Assembly: GCF_036634195.1 (NCBI RefSeq)
Contig: NZ_JAZIFY010000001.1
Span: 6,768,501 to 6,832,500 of the forward strand
Origin: Streptomyces sp. P9-A4
Lineage (GTDB): Bacteria; Actinomycetota; Actinomycetes; Streptomycetales; Streptomycetaceae
Direction: 5' to 3'
DNA: 64,000 bases
The position numbers and the translations under genes are program-made. The notes beneath the pieces are model-generated. The model worked only from the letters and a program-made list of their open reading frames with translations. It did not search any database and was not told the origin of the DNA. Shown piece after piece: positions 43,731-52,064 of the stretch. The first letter of the stretch is position 1. Each line of letters starts with the position of its first letter.

Positions 43731-45865
43731 GGCGGCGGACACCGGGACCGGCCGCACACAGCCCTCCGGGCCCGTTCACACTTCCCTCCGGCACGGCGGT
43801 GCGCTTCGCGCTGCTGATCGCCGCGATGACCGCCGTCTCGGCCCTGCTGGTGAACGGCACCTCGTCCGTCATCCTGTCCTCGGTACGGTGGGAGGAGCTG
43901 AAGGAGTACCACGACTGCTACGCCCTGGCGACGGGGCGGGCGGTCCGTGAACGCGGCGCCGACACGGACATCCGCATCCCGACCGAGCTCGACATGGGCG
44001 ACTGCGAGGACCCGCGCGCCGATGCGAGCCCCCTGGTCACCGCAGGTGCGTCGGCCGCCCTGCTGCTGACACTGCTCGCCGCCTACGTGGGCCTCCCGCG
44101 CCGCAGGATCGGGCGGCGCGGCTACGGCCCGCTCACCGACATGCCCGAGCTGTCGGCGTATCTGGCGGGCCTGTTGGGCGAGTCGGGTGTGCGGGCGCGG
44201 GTCGGCTTCCTCGCCGAACCACTGAACCCGACGGTCCACGCCCTGGCCTTCGGGCGGCTGGGGCGGCGCCGGGTGGTCCTGAGCGGTGGGCTGCTCACCC
44301 TGTACTCCCTCGACCGGCGGGCCTTCCGGAGCATCGTCCTCCATGAACTGGCGCACATCCGCAACCGGGATCTGGACATCGCCTTCCTGACACTGATCCT
44401 GTGGCGGGCGAGCGTGCCGACCCTGGTGGTCATGATCGCCGTCGCGGCCCCGGCCGCCCTGCTCCTCGGCTCCGCGCTCGCGGGCTCCGTCCTCGCCTTC
44501 GCCGTCCAGGTGCCGTTGCTCGCCGTACTGGTGACCCTGCTCAAGAACGCGGTGCTGCGCAGCCGGGAGCTGTACGCCGACGCGAGGGTGACGGAGTGGG
44601 AGGGCTCGGCCGACGGCCTGCGCAGGCTGTTCGTCGAGCCGCCCGCGCAGCAGGGCGGAAAGGCGGACCGCGGTCTGTTGCGTGTCCACCCGCCGCTCGC
44701 CAGGCGGGCGCGGGCACTGACCGACCGAGGGGTCCTGTACGAGGTCGGCTTCTGGGACATGTGCGCGGTCGGGGCGGCGGGCGCCTTCCTCCACGAGATG
44801 GTGCGGCTGGGGCCGATCGGCGGCGGGAGCCAGGCCGGACCGACGGCGGCGCTCGCTGCCACGGTCCTGTCCGGGAGCCTGGTGGTGGGCGCGGCGGGCA
44901 CGGTGCTGTGGCAAGCGGTGGCGCACGCACCGGGCTCCCCCACCCCGGCACGGATCCGGCAGGCCGGGCTCGGTCTGGGCCTCGGCCTCGGCGTGTTCCG
45001 GCTGCTGGCCCCGTCGGGTGCGTTCAGCCTGGTGAGCGTGGGCGGACAAGGGGCGTCGCTGGCCCTCCCGTACCTCGCGCTGACAAGCCTGTGCGGCTGG
45101 GCCCTCGTGCGGTGGCTGGTGCTGGTCGCGGGGGCGTGGGGGCCGGTCCTGGCCCGCAGCCGCCGTCCGCGCCGGGTGCTGTGGACGGTTCTCGCGTCGG
45201 CCACGGCCGGCGTGCTGCCGATGGTCGGCTTCCTCTTCACCCTTCCCACGATGACGCTGTACGCGGCGGCGTTCATCGCGCCGTCGCTGCCCGGAGCGGT
45301 GGTCTTCGTCGGCAGTGCGGCCGTTCTGGCGCTCGCCCGGATCACGACGGTGGTCGCGCCGGCGGTGCTGACGGCCGCGGTGGTGCCGCTGGTCGGGCAG
45401 TACGTGTCGTGGCGCCCCGGCGCCCGGCACACCTTCACCGGATTCGGGCCGCCGGGGCCGCCGCCGGGCTTCCTCGTCGGCTTCGGCGTCCCGGTGGCGC
45501 TGGCGTCCGCCGTGACGGCGTTGCTGGTCGTGTGGATCGGCGTCCCCGCCCCCGCGCTGATGGCGATGGGGGTGGTGATCGTCGGTCAGGTGGCGGCGGC
45601 CTTCTGGGCGGGCGGAGGTCACGCACCCCTCCCGCTCGCCAGAGGCGCCCTGGCCGCGTTCGGTGCGGGCCTGCTCGGCATGTCGGCCTGGGGTGTGCTG
45701 GTGAGGCTCGTGGGCTGCCTCGTCTCGGGCCTGGACGCCTGCACCCCGTTCCCCGGCGCGGCCTCCTTCAGGCTGGCCCTCATCGTGGCCCCGCTGGGCA
45801 CGCTGCCGGCCTGGGCCGTTCAGGCGCTCACCGTCCGAGCCCGGCGGGCTCCGAGGTGGCGGTAG
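43727..45865 (+). CDS. M48-family integral membrane metalloprotease
   Basis: 712 residues. One TM near the N-terminus, an extracytoplasmic loop with two Cys, a second TM (about 105-123), then the catalytic domain. The zinc site is HELAH in SIVLHELAHIRNRDLD, with the third ligand Glu in SRELYADARV. The C-terminal half holds about 10 further TM helices, more than in HtpX or Ste24 proteases. It may cleave misfolded membrane proteins or a signalling substrate; the coupled upstream protein could be a substrate or regulator. The start overlaps that gene by four bases. Confidence 0.87.
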   Translation: MRRRTPGPAAHSPPGPFTLPSGTAVRFALLIAAMTAVSALLVNGTSSVILSSVRWEELKEYHDCYALATGRAVRERGADTDIRIPTELDMGDCEDPRADASPLVTAGASAALLLTLLAAYVGLPRRRIGRRGYGPLTDMPELSAYLAGLLGESGVRARVGFLAEPLNPTVHALAFGRLGRRRVVLSGGLLTLYSLDRRAFRSIVLHELAHIRNRDLDIAFLTLILWRASVPTLVVMIAVAAPAALLLGSALAGSVLAFAVQVPLLAVLVTLLKNAVLRSRELYADARVTEWEGSADGLRRLFVEPPAQQGGKADRGLLRVHPPLARRARALTDRGVLYEVGFWDMCAVGAAGAFLHEMVRLGPIGGGSQAGPTAALAATVLSGSLVVGAAGTVLWQAVAHAPGSPTPARIRQAGLGLGLGLGVFRLLAPSGAFSLVSVGGQGASLALPYLALTSLCGWALVRWLVLVAGAWGPVLARSRRPRRVLWTVLASATAGVLPMVGFLFTLPTMTLYAAAFIAPSLPGAVVFVGSAAVLALARITTVVAPAVLTAAVVPLVGQYVSWRPGARHTFTGFGPPGPPPGFLVGFGVPVALASAVTALLVVWIGVPAPALMAMGVVIVGQVAAAFWAGGGHAPLPLARGALAAFGAGLLGMSAWGVLVRLVGCLVSGLDACTPFPGAASFRLALIVAPLGTLPAWAVQALTVRARRAPRWR

Positions 45866-45996
45866 CGCTCCTGCCGGGTGGCGGCGGCGCCGTCGTCTGG
45901 GTCGCCCGTTCCGCCGGCCCGCCGGGTGGCGTGGCCGCCGCGCTCTGCCCGCCCGGACCTCCCCGTATATCCGCCCCGCGCCGCCGCGCCGCCTCC

Positions 45997-46002
45997 TAGG
46001 CT
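45997..46002 (+). promoter_or_regulatory. -10 hexamer TAGGCT, probable leaderless promoter
   Basis: TAGGCT, six bases, then GTG 46009 of the HAD phosphatase. No Shine-Dalgarno. Confidence 0.5.
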
Positions 46003-46008
46003 GGGCCC

Positions 46009-46497
46009 GTGACCGCCGACATCCGGCCCCTGGCCGTCTTCGACATCGACAACACGCTCGCCTCGACCGCTCACCGCCAGCACTTCCTGGAGAGCCGGCC
46101 CAAGGACTGGGACGGCTTCTTCGCGGCGGCGCCCGACGATCCGCCGCTGGCGGAGGGCGTCGCGCTGTGCCGCGAGGCGGCCGAGGAGTGCGACATCGTC
46201 TACCTCACCGGCCGCCCGGAGCGGTGCCGCCGCGACACCCTCGCCTGGCTGGCCGCCCAGGGGCTGCCGGACGGCCCGGTCCACATGCGGCGCGACCGGG
46301 ACTTCCGGCCGGCCCGGGTGACCAAGGTGGAGATCCTGCGCCGGCTCGGCGCCGACCGTCCGGTGCGGATGCTCGTCGACGACGACCTGCTCGTCTGCGA
46401 CGCGGCGGAGGAGGCCGGCTTCACCGTCGTACGGGCCGGGTGGGCCACCCCCTCGCAGGAACTGAGGGACGCCCAGGAGAAGGAGGGCCGGACCTGA
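46009..46497 (+). CDS. HAD-superfamily phosphatase (PNK-phosphatase-like)
   Basis: 162 residues. The HAD nucleophile motif is VFDIDNTLA (DxDxT), motif II Thr lies in IVYLTGRPE, Lys in RVTKVEILRRL, and the acidic motif IV in RMLVDDDLLVCD. The small cap and TGRPERCR resemble the phosphatase domain of T4 polynucleotide kinase and related acid phosphatases. The substrate is unknown; nucleotide or nucleic-acid 3'-phosphate is possible. Stand-alone gene with its own leaderless promoter and a hairpin terminator at 46553. Confidence 0.85.
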   Translation: MTADIRPLAVFDIDNTLASTAHRQHFLESRPKDWDGFFAAAPDDPPLAEGVALCREAAEECDIVYLTGRPERCRRDTLAWLAAQGLPDGPVHMRRDRDFRPARVTKVEILRRLGADRPVRMLVDDDLLVCDAAEEAGFTVVRAGWATPSQELRDAQEKEGRT

Positions 46498-46552
46498 CGG
46501 CTTTCGCCGACCGACGGGCGTGGTCGGCCCGGCCGGGCGGAAGGCGCCCGTC

Positions 46553-46573
46553 CGGCTCGGGTCCTCCGAGCCG
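46553..46573 (+). terminator. Terminator of the HAD gene
   Basis: Perfect 8-bp stem CGGCTCGG / CCGAGCCG with loop GTCCT, followed immediately by the 25-bp repeat array. Confidence 0.75.
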
Positions 46574-46586
46574 AAGCCCTCCCTCT

Positions 46587-46686
46587 GGCTCGGTTCCTCC
46601 AGCCGGAACCTGGCTTGGCTCTTCCAACCAGAACCCGGCTCGGCTCTTCCAGCCGGAACCTAGCTCGGTTCCTCCAGCCGGAATCC
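46587..46686. repeat. Four 25-bp tandem repeats, each a hairpin, running into the dodecin gene
   Basis: Units at 46587, 46612, 46637 and 46662, 25 bases each. Copies 1, 3 and 4 differ by at most three or four bases; copy 2 is more diverged. Each has a GGTTCC..GGAACC-type dyad (exact in copy 1). The fourth unit contains the dodecin stop codon and the last codons (FRLEEPS), so the array looks like tandem duplication of that gene end. Confidence 0.85.
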
Positions 46687-46875
46687 GACCTTCATGCCCA
46701 CCTGGTAGTGCGCGACCTGGCCGTTCTCGACGTGGCCGCGGATCTCCGTGACCTCGAACCAGTCCACGGCCCGGAGCGTGTCGCAGGCGCGCGTGATCCC
46801 GTTGCGGATGGCGGTGTCCACGCCGTCCGAGGACGATCCGACGATCTCCGTGACGCGGTAAACGTGGTCTCCCAT
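46660..46875 (-). CDS. Dodecin-family flavin-storage protein
   Basis: 71 residues, the usual dodecin size: MGDHVYRVTEIVGSSSDGVDTAIRNGITRACDTLRAVDWFEVTEIRGHVENGQVAHYQVGMKVGFRLEEPS in outline; key features are YRVTEIVGSS, the Trp in LRAVDWFEV that stacks on flavin, and GHVENGQVAHYQVGMKVGF. Dodecins form hollow 12-mers that bind FMN/FAD or CoA and buffer free flavin. ATG 46875 is preceded by AAGGAGAGG. The 3' end lies inside a tandem repeat array. Confidence 0.93.
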   Translation of the reverse strand: MGDHVYRVTEIVGSSSDGVDTAIRNGITRACDTLRAVDWFEVTEIRGHVENGQVAHYQVGMKVGFRLEEPS

Positions 46876-46993
46876 GGCGGGCCTCTCCTTCGTTCCGACT
46901 CCGTCCCCCACCCTGCCCGGAAGCGGGTGCCGCCGCGAGTCGGGACGGGGCGCGCGGGCGCCGGTCGGCCGATTCCCCCTGGTCGACGAGAAA

Positions 46994-47006
46994 TTACCGC
47001 AGGTAA
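46994..47006. promoter_or_regulatory. Dyad TTACC-GCA-GGTAA
   Basis: Perfect 5-bp inverted repeat in the 306-bp gap between dodecin and the sugar-binding gene. It stands out as AT-rich in GC-rich surroundings. Possible operator; regulator unknown. Confidence 0.35.
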
Positions 47007-47037
47007 GGAAACAGGGGACGTATCCGGCGCGCGGGAC

Positions 47038-47063
47038 GGGATGGTCAAGGACTTGACCATCCC
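47038..47063. promoter_or_regulatory. 11-bp perfect dyad GGGATGGTCAA / TTGACCATCCC
   Basis: Loop GGAC. It lies two bases upstream of the dre-like site and contains GGTC/GACC halves and TTGACC. It could be an operator or a transcript hairpin. Confidence 0.5.
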
Positions 47064-47065
47064 GT

Positions 47066-47077
47066 TGGTCCAGACCA
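47066..47077. promoter_or_regulatory. DasR-responsive element (dre)-like site TGGTCCAGACCA
   Basis: Matches the GntR/DasR consensus TGGTCTAGACCA at 11 of 12 positions. It lies about 105 bases before the GTG of the sugar-binding lipoprotein. DasR senses glucosamine-6-phosphate in Streptomyces. Confidence 0.65.
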
Positions 47078-47181
47078 GAATCCAGGCCACATACCCGCGC
47101 GAACACCCCGTTCGGTCCCCCCATGTCGGGTCAGCCCCCCATGCCGCACGACCCTGTGCTGAACCGCAGAAGGTGACCTAC

Positions 47182-48432
47182 GTGAAGAATCGCCATCTCG
47201 CCTGCCCCCTGGCAGCCGCCACCGCGCTCGCCCTCGCCGGCTGCGGGATGCTGCCGGGCGGGGGAAGCCAGACGAAGACCGTCAACATCTGGCTCATGCG
47301 GGACAGCGTCAGCGAGGACTTCCTCAACCGCTTCACCGAGGCGTACGAGGAGGAGCACGACGGCATCGAGCTCAAGGTCACCGTCCAGGAGTGGACGGGC
47401 ATCGGGAAGAAGGTCACCGAGGCCATCCAGGGCTCCGGCGGACCCGACGTCATCGAGGTCGGCAACACCCAGGTCGCCCAGTACGCCGACACCGAGAAGC
47501 TCTTCGACCTCACCCTGGAGTCGGTCCGCGACCTCGGCAGCGAGGACTGGCTGCCCGGTCTCGCCGAACCCGGCAGCATCGGCGGATCGCAGTACGGCGT
47601 CCCCTGGTACGCGGCCAACCGCATCGTCATCTACAACAAGGACCTCTTCGAGGACGCCGGCATCGACAAGCCCCCGGCCACCCGCGCCGAATGGCTCACC
47701 GACACCGAGAAGCTCAACAGCAAGGGCTCCCAGGGCATCTACCTCGCCGGACAGGACTGGTACACCCTGGCCGGGTTCATCTGGGACGAGGGCGGCGAAC
47801 TCGCCGTCGACAAGGGCGGGGAGTGGACCGGCGCGCTCGACAGCGAGGCGGCCCGGCGCGGCATGACCTACTACAAGGACCTCCAGTCCCTCGGCTCCGG
47901 GCCCAAGGACGCCGACGAGCAGAACCCGCCGCAGGCCGATGTCTTCGCCAAGGGCGACGTGGCCCAGCTCATCGCCGCCCCCAGCGCCGTCGCCGCGATC
48001 CTCAAGGCCAACCCGGCCCTCAAGGACAAGCTGGGCTACTTCCCGATACCCGGCACCAAGGCGGGCCAGCCCTGCGCCGTCTTCACCGGCGGCTCCGACC
48101 TGATCATCCCGGAGAACGCACCCCAGCGCGGCGCCGCCCTCGACGTCGTCAAGGCCCTCGCCGGCGAGAAGTGGCAGTCCGAACTCGCCCGCTCCATGGG
48201 CTACGTGCCCAACAAGAAGGGCCTCGCCTCCGTCGTCGCCGGCCAGGAGGCCACCGCCGTCATGGCCAAGGGCGCCGCGCGCGGTCGTGCCACCCCGAAC
48301 TCCCCGCAGTGGGCCGATGTGGAGGCCGACAACCCCATCAAGCCCTACATGACGGCCGTCCTCCAGGGCGAGGACCCGCTGAGGGCCGCGAAGCTGGCCT
48401 CGGCCGCGATCACGGAGACCCTCGCCGAATAG
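47182..48432 (+). CDS. Orphan carbohydrate ABC-transporter binding lipoprotein
   Basis: 416 residues. Signal peptide and lipobox LALAGC (Cys about 19). A family 1 solute-binding fold begins TKTVNIWLMRDSVSEDFLNRFTEAYEEEH and contains GGPDVIEVGNTQVAQYADTEKL and YGVPWYAANRIVIYNKDLFE. Aromatic residues such as W in PWYAANR and in AGFIWDEGG are typical of sugar pockets. No permease genes adjoin it, so it must use a transporter and ATPase (such as MsiK) encoded elsewhere. The dre-like site suggests amino-sugar regulation. GTG 47182 follows AAGGTGA. Confidence 0.9.
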   Translation: MKNRHLACPLAAATALALAGCGMLPGGGSQTKTVNIWLMRDSVSEDFLNRFTEAYEEEHDGIELKVTVQEWTGIGKKVTEAIQGSGGPDVIEVGNTQVAQYADTEKLFDLTLESVRDLGSEDWLPGLAEPGSIGGSQYGVPWYAANRIVIYNKDLFEDAGIDKPPATRAEWLTDTEKLNSKGSQGIYLAGQDWYTLAGFIWDEGGELAVDKGGEWTGALDSEAARRGMTYYKDLQSLGSGPKDADEQNPPQADVFAKGDVAQLIAAPSAVAAILKANPALKDKLGYFPIPGTKAGQPCAVFTGGSDLIIPENAPQRGAALDVVKALAGEKWQSELARSMGYVPNKKGLASVVAGQEATAVMAKGAARGRATPNSPQWADVEADNPIKPYMTAVLQGEDPLRAAKLASAAITETLAE

Positions 48433-48502
48433 CATTCAGCGCCTCCACACCCGCGAGCCCCCGGACGGTCACGTCGAATCCAGCCGGTCACGGAAGAAGT
48501 AA

Positions 48503-48535
48503 GGAGCCGGGCCACCGCTCACACGGCCCGGCTCC
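48503..48535 (+). terminator. Terminator, perfect 11-bp stem
   Basis: GGAGCCGGGCC and GGCCCGGCTCC with an 11-base loop, between the binding protein and the acyltransferase genes. Confidence 0.75.
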
Positions 48536-48569
48536 GCCCCTTCCCTTCCGTACGCCGGAGGAGTCCGAC

Positions 48570-49481
48570 ATGGCCGCACCGACCCCCACGCTCACCGTCC
48601 CCACGCTCACCGTCCCCGCGCAGCCGCTCGCCGGCCCCGCGCAGCCCCAGGCCCCCGCCGTCCCCGCCCTCGCCTCGGCCCCCGCCGTCCCCGCCCAGCC
48701 CCAGGCACCCGCCCGGCAGCCCGCGCCGCAGGCCCCCGACGAGCCGCCCGCGCCCCGGTACGTCGTCGGCCTCGCCCGCGACCGGGAGGAGGTACGGGCC
48801 GCGCAGCGACTGCGCCACCAGGTCTTCGCCGGAGAACTCGGCGCCCGGCTCGACGGCCCCGAGCCCGGCCTCGACTCGGACGCCTTCGACGCGTACTGCG
48901 ACCACCTCCTCGTACGCGAGGAGACCACCGGCGAAGTCGTCGGCACCTACCGCATCCTGCCGCCCGACCGCGCCGCCGTCGCCGGACGCCTCTACTCCGA
49001 GAGCGAGTTCGACCTCACCCGGCTCGCGCCCATCCGCCACGACCTGGTCGAGGTCGGCCGCTCCTGCGTCCACCCCGCCCACCGCAACGGCGCCGTCATC
49101 GCCCTCATCTGGGCAGGGCTCGCCCGCTACATGACGACCACCGGCCACAACTGGCTCGCCGGCTGCTGCTCCCTCCCGCTCGCCGACGGCGGCACCCTCG
49201 CCGCCGCCACCTGGGACACCGTCAAGGCCAAGCACCTCGCCCCCGAGGAGTACTGGGTCACCCCGCACAAGCTCTGGAGCCCCGACGGCATCACCCGCCC
49301 CGAGGGCCGCACCGAGCTCCCGCCGCTGCTGCGCGGCTACCTCCGGCTCGGGGCCTGGGTCTGTGGCGCCCCCGCGCACGACCCCGACTTCGGCGTCGCC
49401 GACCTCTACGTCCTGCTCTCGCTGCGCCGCACCAACCCGCGCTACCTCAACCACTTCCTGTCGCTCGCCCCGGCACGGTGA
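48570..49481 (+). CDS. olsB: OlsB-like ornithine-acyl-ACP N-acyltransferase (GNAT, Acetyltransf_5)
   Basis: 303 residues. The first 60 are a Pro/Ala/Gln-rich disordered leader. The acyltransferase fold follows: RYVVGLARDREEVRAAQRLRHQVFAGELGARL, the CDHLLVREETTGEVVGTYRIL strand pair and LVEVGRSCVHPAHRNGAVIALIWAGLARYM. This is the OlsB family, which attaches a 3-hydroxy-acyl chain to ornithine in ornithine-lipid synthesis. The coupled PlsC-type gene behind it completes the pathway. Start ATG 48570 after GGAGGAG. Related haemolysin-like acyltransferases cannot be fully excluded. Confidence 0.82.
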   Translation: MAAPTPTLTVPTLTVPAQPLAGPAQPQAPAVPALASAPAVPAQPQAPARQPAPQAPDEPPAPRYVVGLARDREEVRAAQRLRHQVFAGELGARLDGPEPGLDSDAFDAYCDHLLVREETTGEVVGTYRILPPDRAAVAGRLYSESEFDLTRLAPIRHDLVEVGRSCVHPAHRNGAVIALIWAGLARYMTTTGHNWLAGCCSLPLADGGTLAAATWDTVKAKHLAPEEYWVTPHKLWSPDGITRPEGRTELPPLLRGYLRLGAWVCGAPAHDPDFGVADLYVLLSLRRTNPRYLNHFLSLAPAR

Positions 49482-50455
49482 ACCGGACCACGGCCCTCTC
49501 GCCGTGGCTCCCCACGGCGCCCTGCACCCCGGGCCACTGCGCAGCCCACCCCGCCCACTCCGACCACGGCCGGTACCCCGACCACGGCCGGTACCCCGAC
49601 CACGGCCGGTACCCCGACCACGGCCGGTACCCCGACCTCGGCCGGCTTCCCGCCGAGGACCCGGCGGGGGCCGTCCGGGCCGTGGCCCGGCTGACCGCCG
49701 GGCTCGGCACCGTCCTCCTCGGCCTCCTGCTCGCCCCGGCGACCGGTCTCCTCCCCGCCGCCACCCGGCTCGCCCTCGTCCGCCACTGGTCGCGCGCCGT
49801 GGTCCGCGCCTTCGGCATACGCGTCCGGTACGAGGGAACGGGTGTCGCCACCGGCCCGCTCCTCGTCGTCGCCAACCATGTCTCCTGGCTCGACATACCG
49901 CTGCTCGCGGCCGTGCTGCCGGGCCGGATGGTCGCCAAGGCCGAGGTGCGCCGCTGGCCCGTCCTCGGCACCCTCGCCGCCATGGGCGGCACCCTCTTCA
50001 TCGACCGCGACCGGCTCAGGGCCCTGCCCGGCACCGTGCGGACGATGGCGGAGGTGCTCTCCGGCGGCGGCCGGGTGATCGTCTTCCCCGAGGGCTCGAC
50101 CTGGTGCGGCCGGGCCCAGGGGCGCTTCCGGCCCGCCGCCTTCCAGGCCGCCCTGGACGCCGGCTGCGCCGTACAGCCGGTACGCGTCGACTACCGGCCC
50201 ACCGACGGCGCCGCCTACGTCGCGGACGACCCCCTCGGGGCCTCGCTGTGGCGGGTCGTCTCGACCCGCCGGCTCACCGCGGTCGTACGGCCGGGGGAGC
50301 CGCTGCCCGCCCTTCGCCACCCGGACCGCCGCACGCTGGCGGCGGCAGCTCAGCGGGCCATCGCCAGCGACAGGGCGAACCTGCCCCCGCTCTCCGTCCA
50401 CCAGCGGTCCAGATCGAGGCCCGCCTCGGCCAGCTCCGCCCGCACACCCGCCTGA
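49478..50455 (+). CDS. olsA: OlsA-like 1-acyl-glycerol-phosphate acyltransferase (PlsC family)
   Basis: 325 residues from GTG 49478, which overlaps the olsB stop. It opens with an odd leader holding four DHGRYP repeats and a fifth variant, then a TM helix (about 75-95). PlsC motifs: NHVSWLDI (HxxxxD), VAKAEVRRWP, GTLFIDRDR and VFPEGSTWCG. It would acylate lyso-ornithine lipid. The C-terminus runs 106 bases into the 3' end of the convergent egtD gene, and its last 35 residues look non-native (SVHQRSRSRPASASSARTPA). Confidence 0.85.
   Translation: MNRTTALSPWLPTAPCTPGHCAAHPAHSDHGRYPDHGRYPDHGRYPDHGRYPDLGRLPAEDPAGAVRAVARLTAGLGTVLLGLLLAPATGLLPAATRLALVRHWSRAVVRAFGIRVRYEGTGVATGPLLVVANHVSWLDIPLLAAVLPGRMVAKAEVRRWPVLGTLAAMGGTLFIDRDRLRALPGTVRTMAEVLSGGGRVIVFPEGSTWCGRAQGRFRPAAFQAALDAGCAVQPVRVDYRPTDGAAYVADDPLGASLWRVVSTRRLTAVVRPGEPLPALRHPDRRTLAAAAQRAIASDRANLPPLSVHQRSRSRPASASSARTPA
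49562..49651 (+). repeat. 18-bp tandem repeats coding DHGRYP
   Basis: Four perfect copies (49562, 49580, 49598, 49616) and one diverged copy (49634, DLGRLP) near the 5' end of the olsA-like gene. Perfect identity points to recent expansion. Confidence 0.92.
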
Positions 50456-51315
50456 CGGAACTTCGCGGACACCTCCGTCCGCATCTCCTCGCCCGCCGCG
50501 AACGGCACCACGAGATCCAGCTCCGGGATCTTCACGGTCAGCGCGCGGCGGGCCCGCAGCCGCATCTCGATCCACTCCCGCTCGCGGTCCCACACCGCCA
50601 CATGGTCGAAGTCGGCGGGATCGAAGTCAGCGTCCAGCTCCCGGTCGATCACGGACAGCACGTTCTTGTTGAAGGCGGCCGTCACACCGGCCGAGTCGTC
50701 GTACGCGGCGACGAGGGTCTCCTCGTCCTTCACCAGGTCCGTGCCGAGCAGCAGCGCGTCACCCGGCGTGAGCATGGCCCGGACCGAGCGCAGGAAGGTC
50801 CGCCGCTCCTCAGGCAGCAGATTGCCGATGGTGCCGCCGAGGAAGGCCACCAGACGCGGGCCCGGTGTCCCCGGCAGCCCGAGCCCCCGCGTGAAGTCCG
50901 CGACGAGGGCGTGCACCCGCAGCTCCGGCCGCTCGGCGAGCAGCGACTCCGCCGCCCCCGTCAGCGCCGTCTCGCTCACGTCCACGGGCACATAGCTGTC
51001 GAGACCCGGCAGCAGCGCGTCGATCAGGAACCGGGTCTTCTCCGAAGAGCCGGAGCCGAGCTCCACCAGGGTCCTCGCCCCGGTGGCGGCGGCGATCTCC
51101 GCTGCCCGCTCCTTCAGGATCTCCCGCTCCGACCGCGTCGGGTAGTACTCGGGCAGCCGGGTGATCTCCTCGAACAGCTCGCTGCCCCGGGCGTCGTAGA
51201 ACCACTTCGGCGGCAGCTCCTTGGGGGAGCGGGACAGGCCGTGCAGGACATCGGCGCGCAGATCGGCGCCCGCGGCGTCCGGGGCGAGGGTACGGGTCAG
51301 CTGGAACGGGCTCAC
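50350..51315 (-). CDS. egtD: L-histidine N-alpha-methyltransferase EgtD
   Basis: 321 residues. It has LSRSPKELPPKWFYDARGSELFEEITRLPEYYPTRSE (the EgtD N-terminal signature), the SAM motif LVELGSGSSEKTRFLIDAL, then VPVDVSE and LVAFLGGTIGNLLPEER. Three methyl groups are transferred to histidine to give hercynine, the first step of ergothioneine synthesis. GTG 51315 overlaps the egtC stop. Last gene of egtABCD; its 3' end overlaps the convergent olsA-like gene. Confidence 0.95.
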   Translation of the reverse strand: MSPFQLTRTLAPDAAGADLRADVLHGLSRSPKELPPKWFYDARGSELFEEITRLPEYYPTRSEREILKERAAEIAAATGARTLVELGSGSSEKTRFLIDALLPGLDSYVPVDVSETALTGAAESLLAERPELRVHALVADFTRGLGLPGTPGPRLVAFLGGTIGNLLPEERRTFLRSVRAMLTPGDALLLGTDLVKDEETLVAAYDDSAGVTAAFNKNVLSVIDRELDADFDPADFDHVAVWDREREWIEMRLRARRALTVKIPELDLVVPFAAGEEMRTEVSAKFRQAGVRAELAEAGLDLDRWWTESGGRFALSLAMAR

Positions 51316-52064
51316 GCGGACGGCTCCTTGAGCGGGGTGAGGGTGACATCGGCGCGGTCGGTGGTCACGAGCGTGTGCTCGGGGACCTCCCGCCACCGGG
51401 GATCGTCGTCGTACGGTTCGGAGGCCACGACCACCCGGCCGGGACCCCGCAGGTACCAGAGGCTGTTCCCCCAGGCGGTCGCGGCGATCCGCGCACCGTC
51501 GGTGAGCAGCAGGTTCAGACCGGAACCGGGAGCCGCCTCGGCGGCCTCCCGCACCGTGTCGGCCAGCGCGGGACCCGGCGCGTCCCCGGCGCGCAGCCGG
51601 TGCAGCACCAGCGCCCAGAGCAGCGCCGAGTCGGTCCGGGCCTCGACCCGGAGCAGTTCACCGGCCGGCAGCGTCGCGGCGAGCGGCACCAGCGATTCGG
51701 GCCACCCCGGGACGGCGCCGTTGTGGCTGAACAGCCACGGTCCGGCCGTGAACGGCGCCGCCGCGGCCTCCCCGTCGGCGCCCGGCAGGGTGGCGCCGCG
51801 GACCGCCGCGAGCAGCGCCCCGGAGCGCACCACCCGGGCCAGGTCCGCGAAGGACAGGTCGCCCCAGATCGGAGCAGCCCGCCGGTACCGCGCGGGCACC
51901 GGATCGCCCTCCGCGTACCAGCCCACGCCGAAACCGTCGGCGTTCACCACACCGCTGGTCTGCGTACGGGGTTCCCAGGACTGGCGCAGCAGGGCGTGCG
52001 GCGGCCGGACCAGCAGCTCGCCGAGCGCCACCGGCTCGCCCACGAAGGCGATATGACGGCACAT
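51312..52064 (-). CDS. egtC: Gamma-glutamyl-hercynylcysteine sulfoxide hydrolase EgtC
   Basis: 250 residues, class II glutamine-amidotransferase fold. The catalytic Cys is residue 2 (MCRHIAF). Substrate-loop residues are seen in NADGFGVGWYAEG and LFSHNGAVPGW. It removes glutamate from the EgtB product. Its ATG shares one base with the egtB stop (TGATG). Length normal. Confidence 0.95.
   Translation of the reverse strand: MCRHIAFVGEPVALGELLVRPPHALLRQSWEPRTQTSGVVNADGFGVGWYAEGDPVPARYRRAAPIWGDLSFADLARVVRSGALLAAVRGATLPGADGEAAAAPFTAGPWLFSHNGAVPGWPESLVPLAATLPAGELLRVEARTDSALLWALVLHRLRAGDAPGPALADTVREAAEAAPGSGLNLLLTDGARIAATAWGNSLWYLRGPGRVVVASEPYDDDPRWREVPEHTLVTTDRADVTLTPLKEPSA

Noticed and set aside
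46587..46686. CRISPR-like array
   Set aside because: The 25-bp units are directly adjacent with no spacers, and no cas genes are present.
49562..49651. CRISPR or integration-site repeats
   Set aside because: Repeats are in-frame 18-mers inside a coding region (DHGRYP) without spacers.
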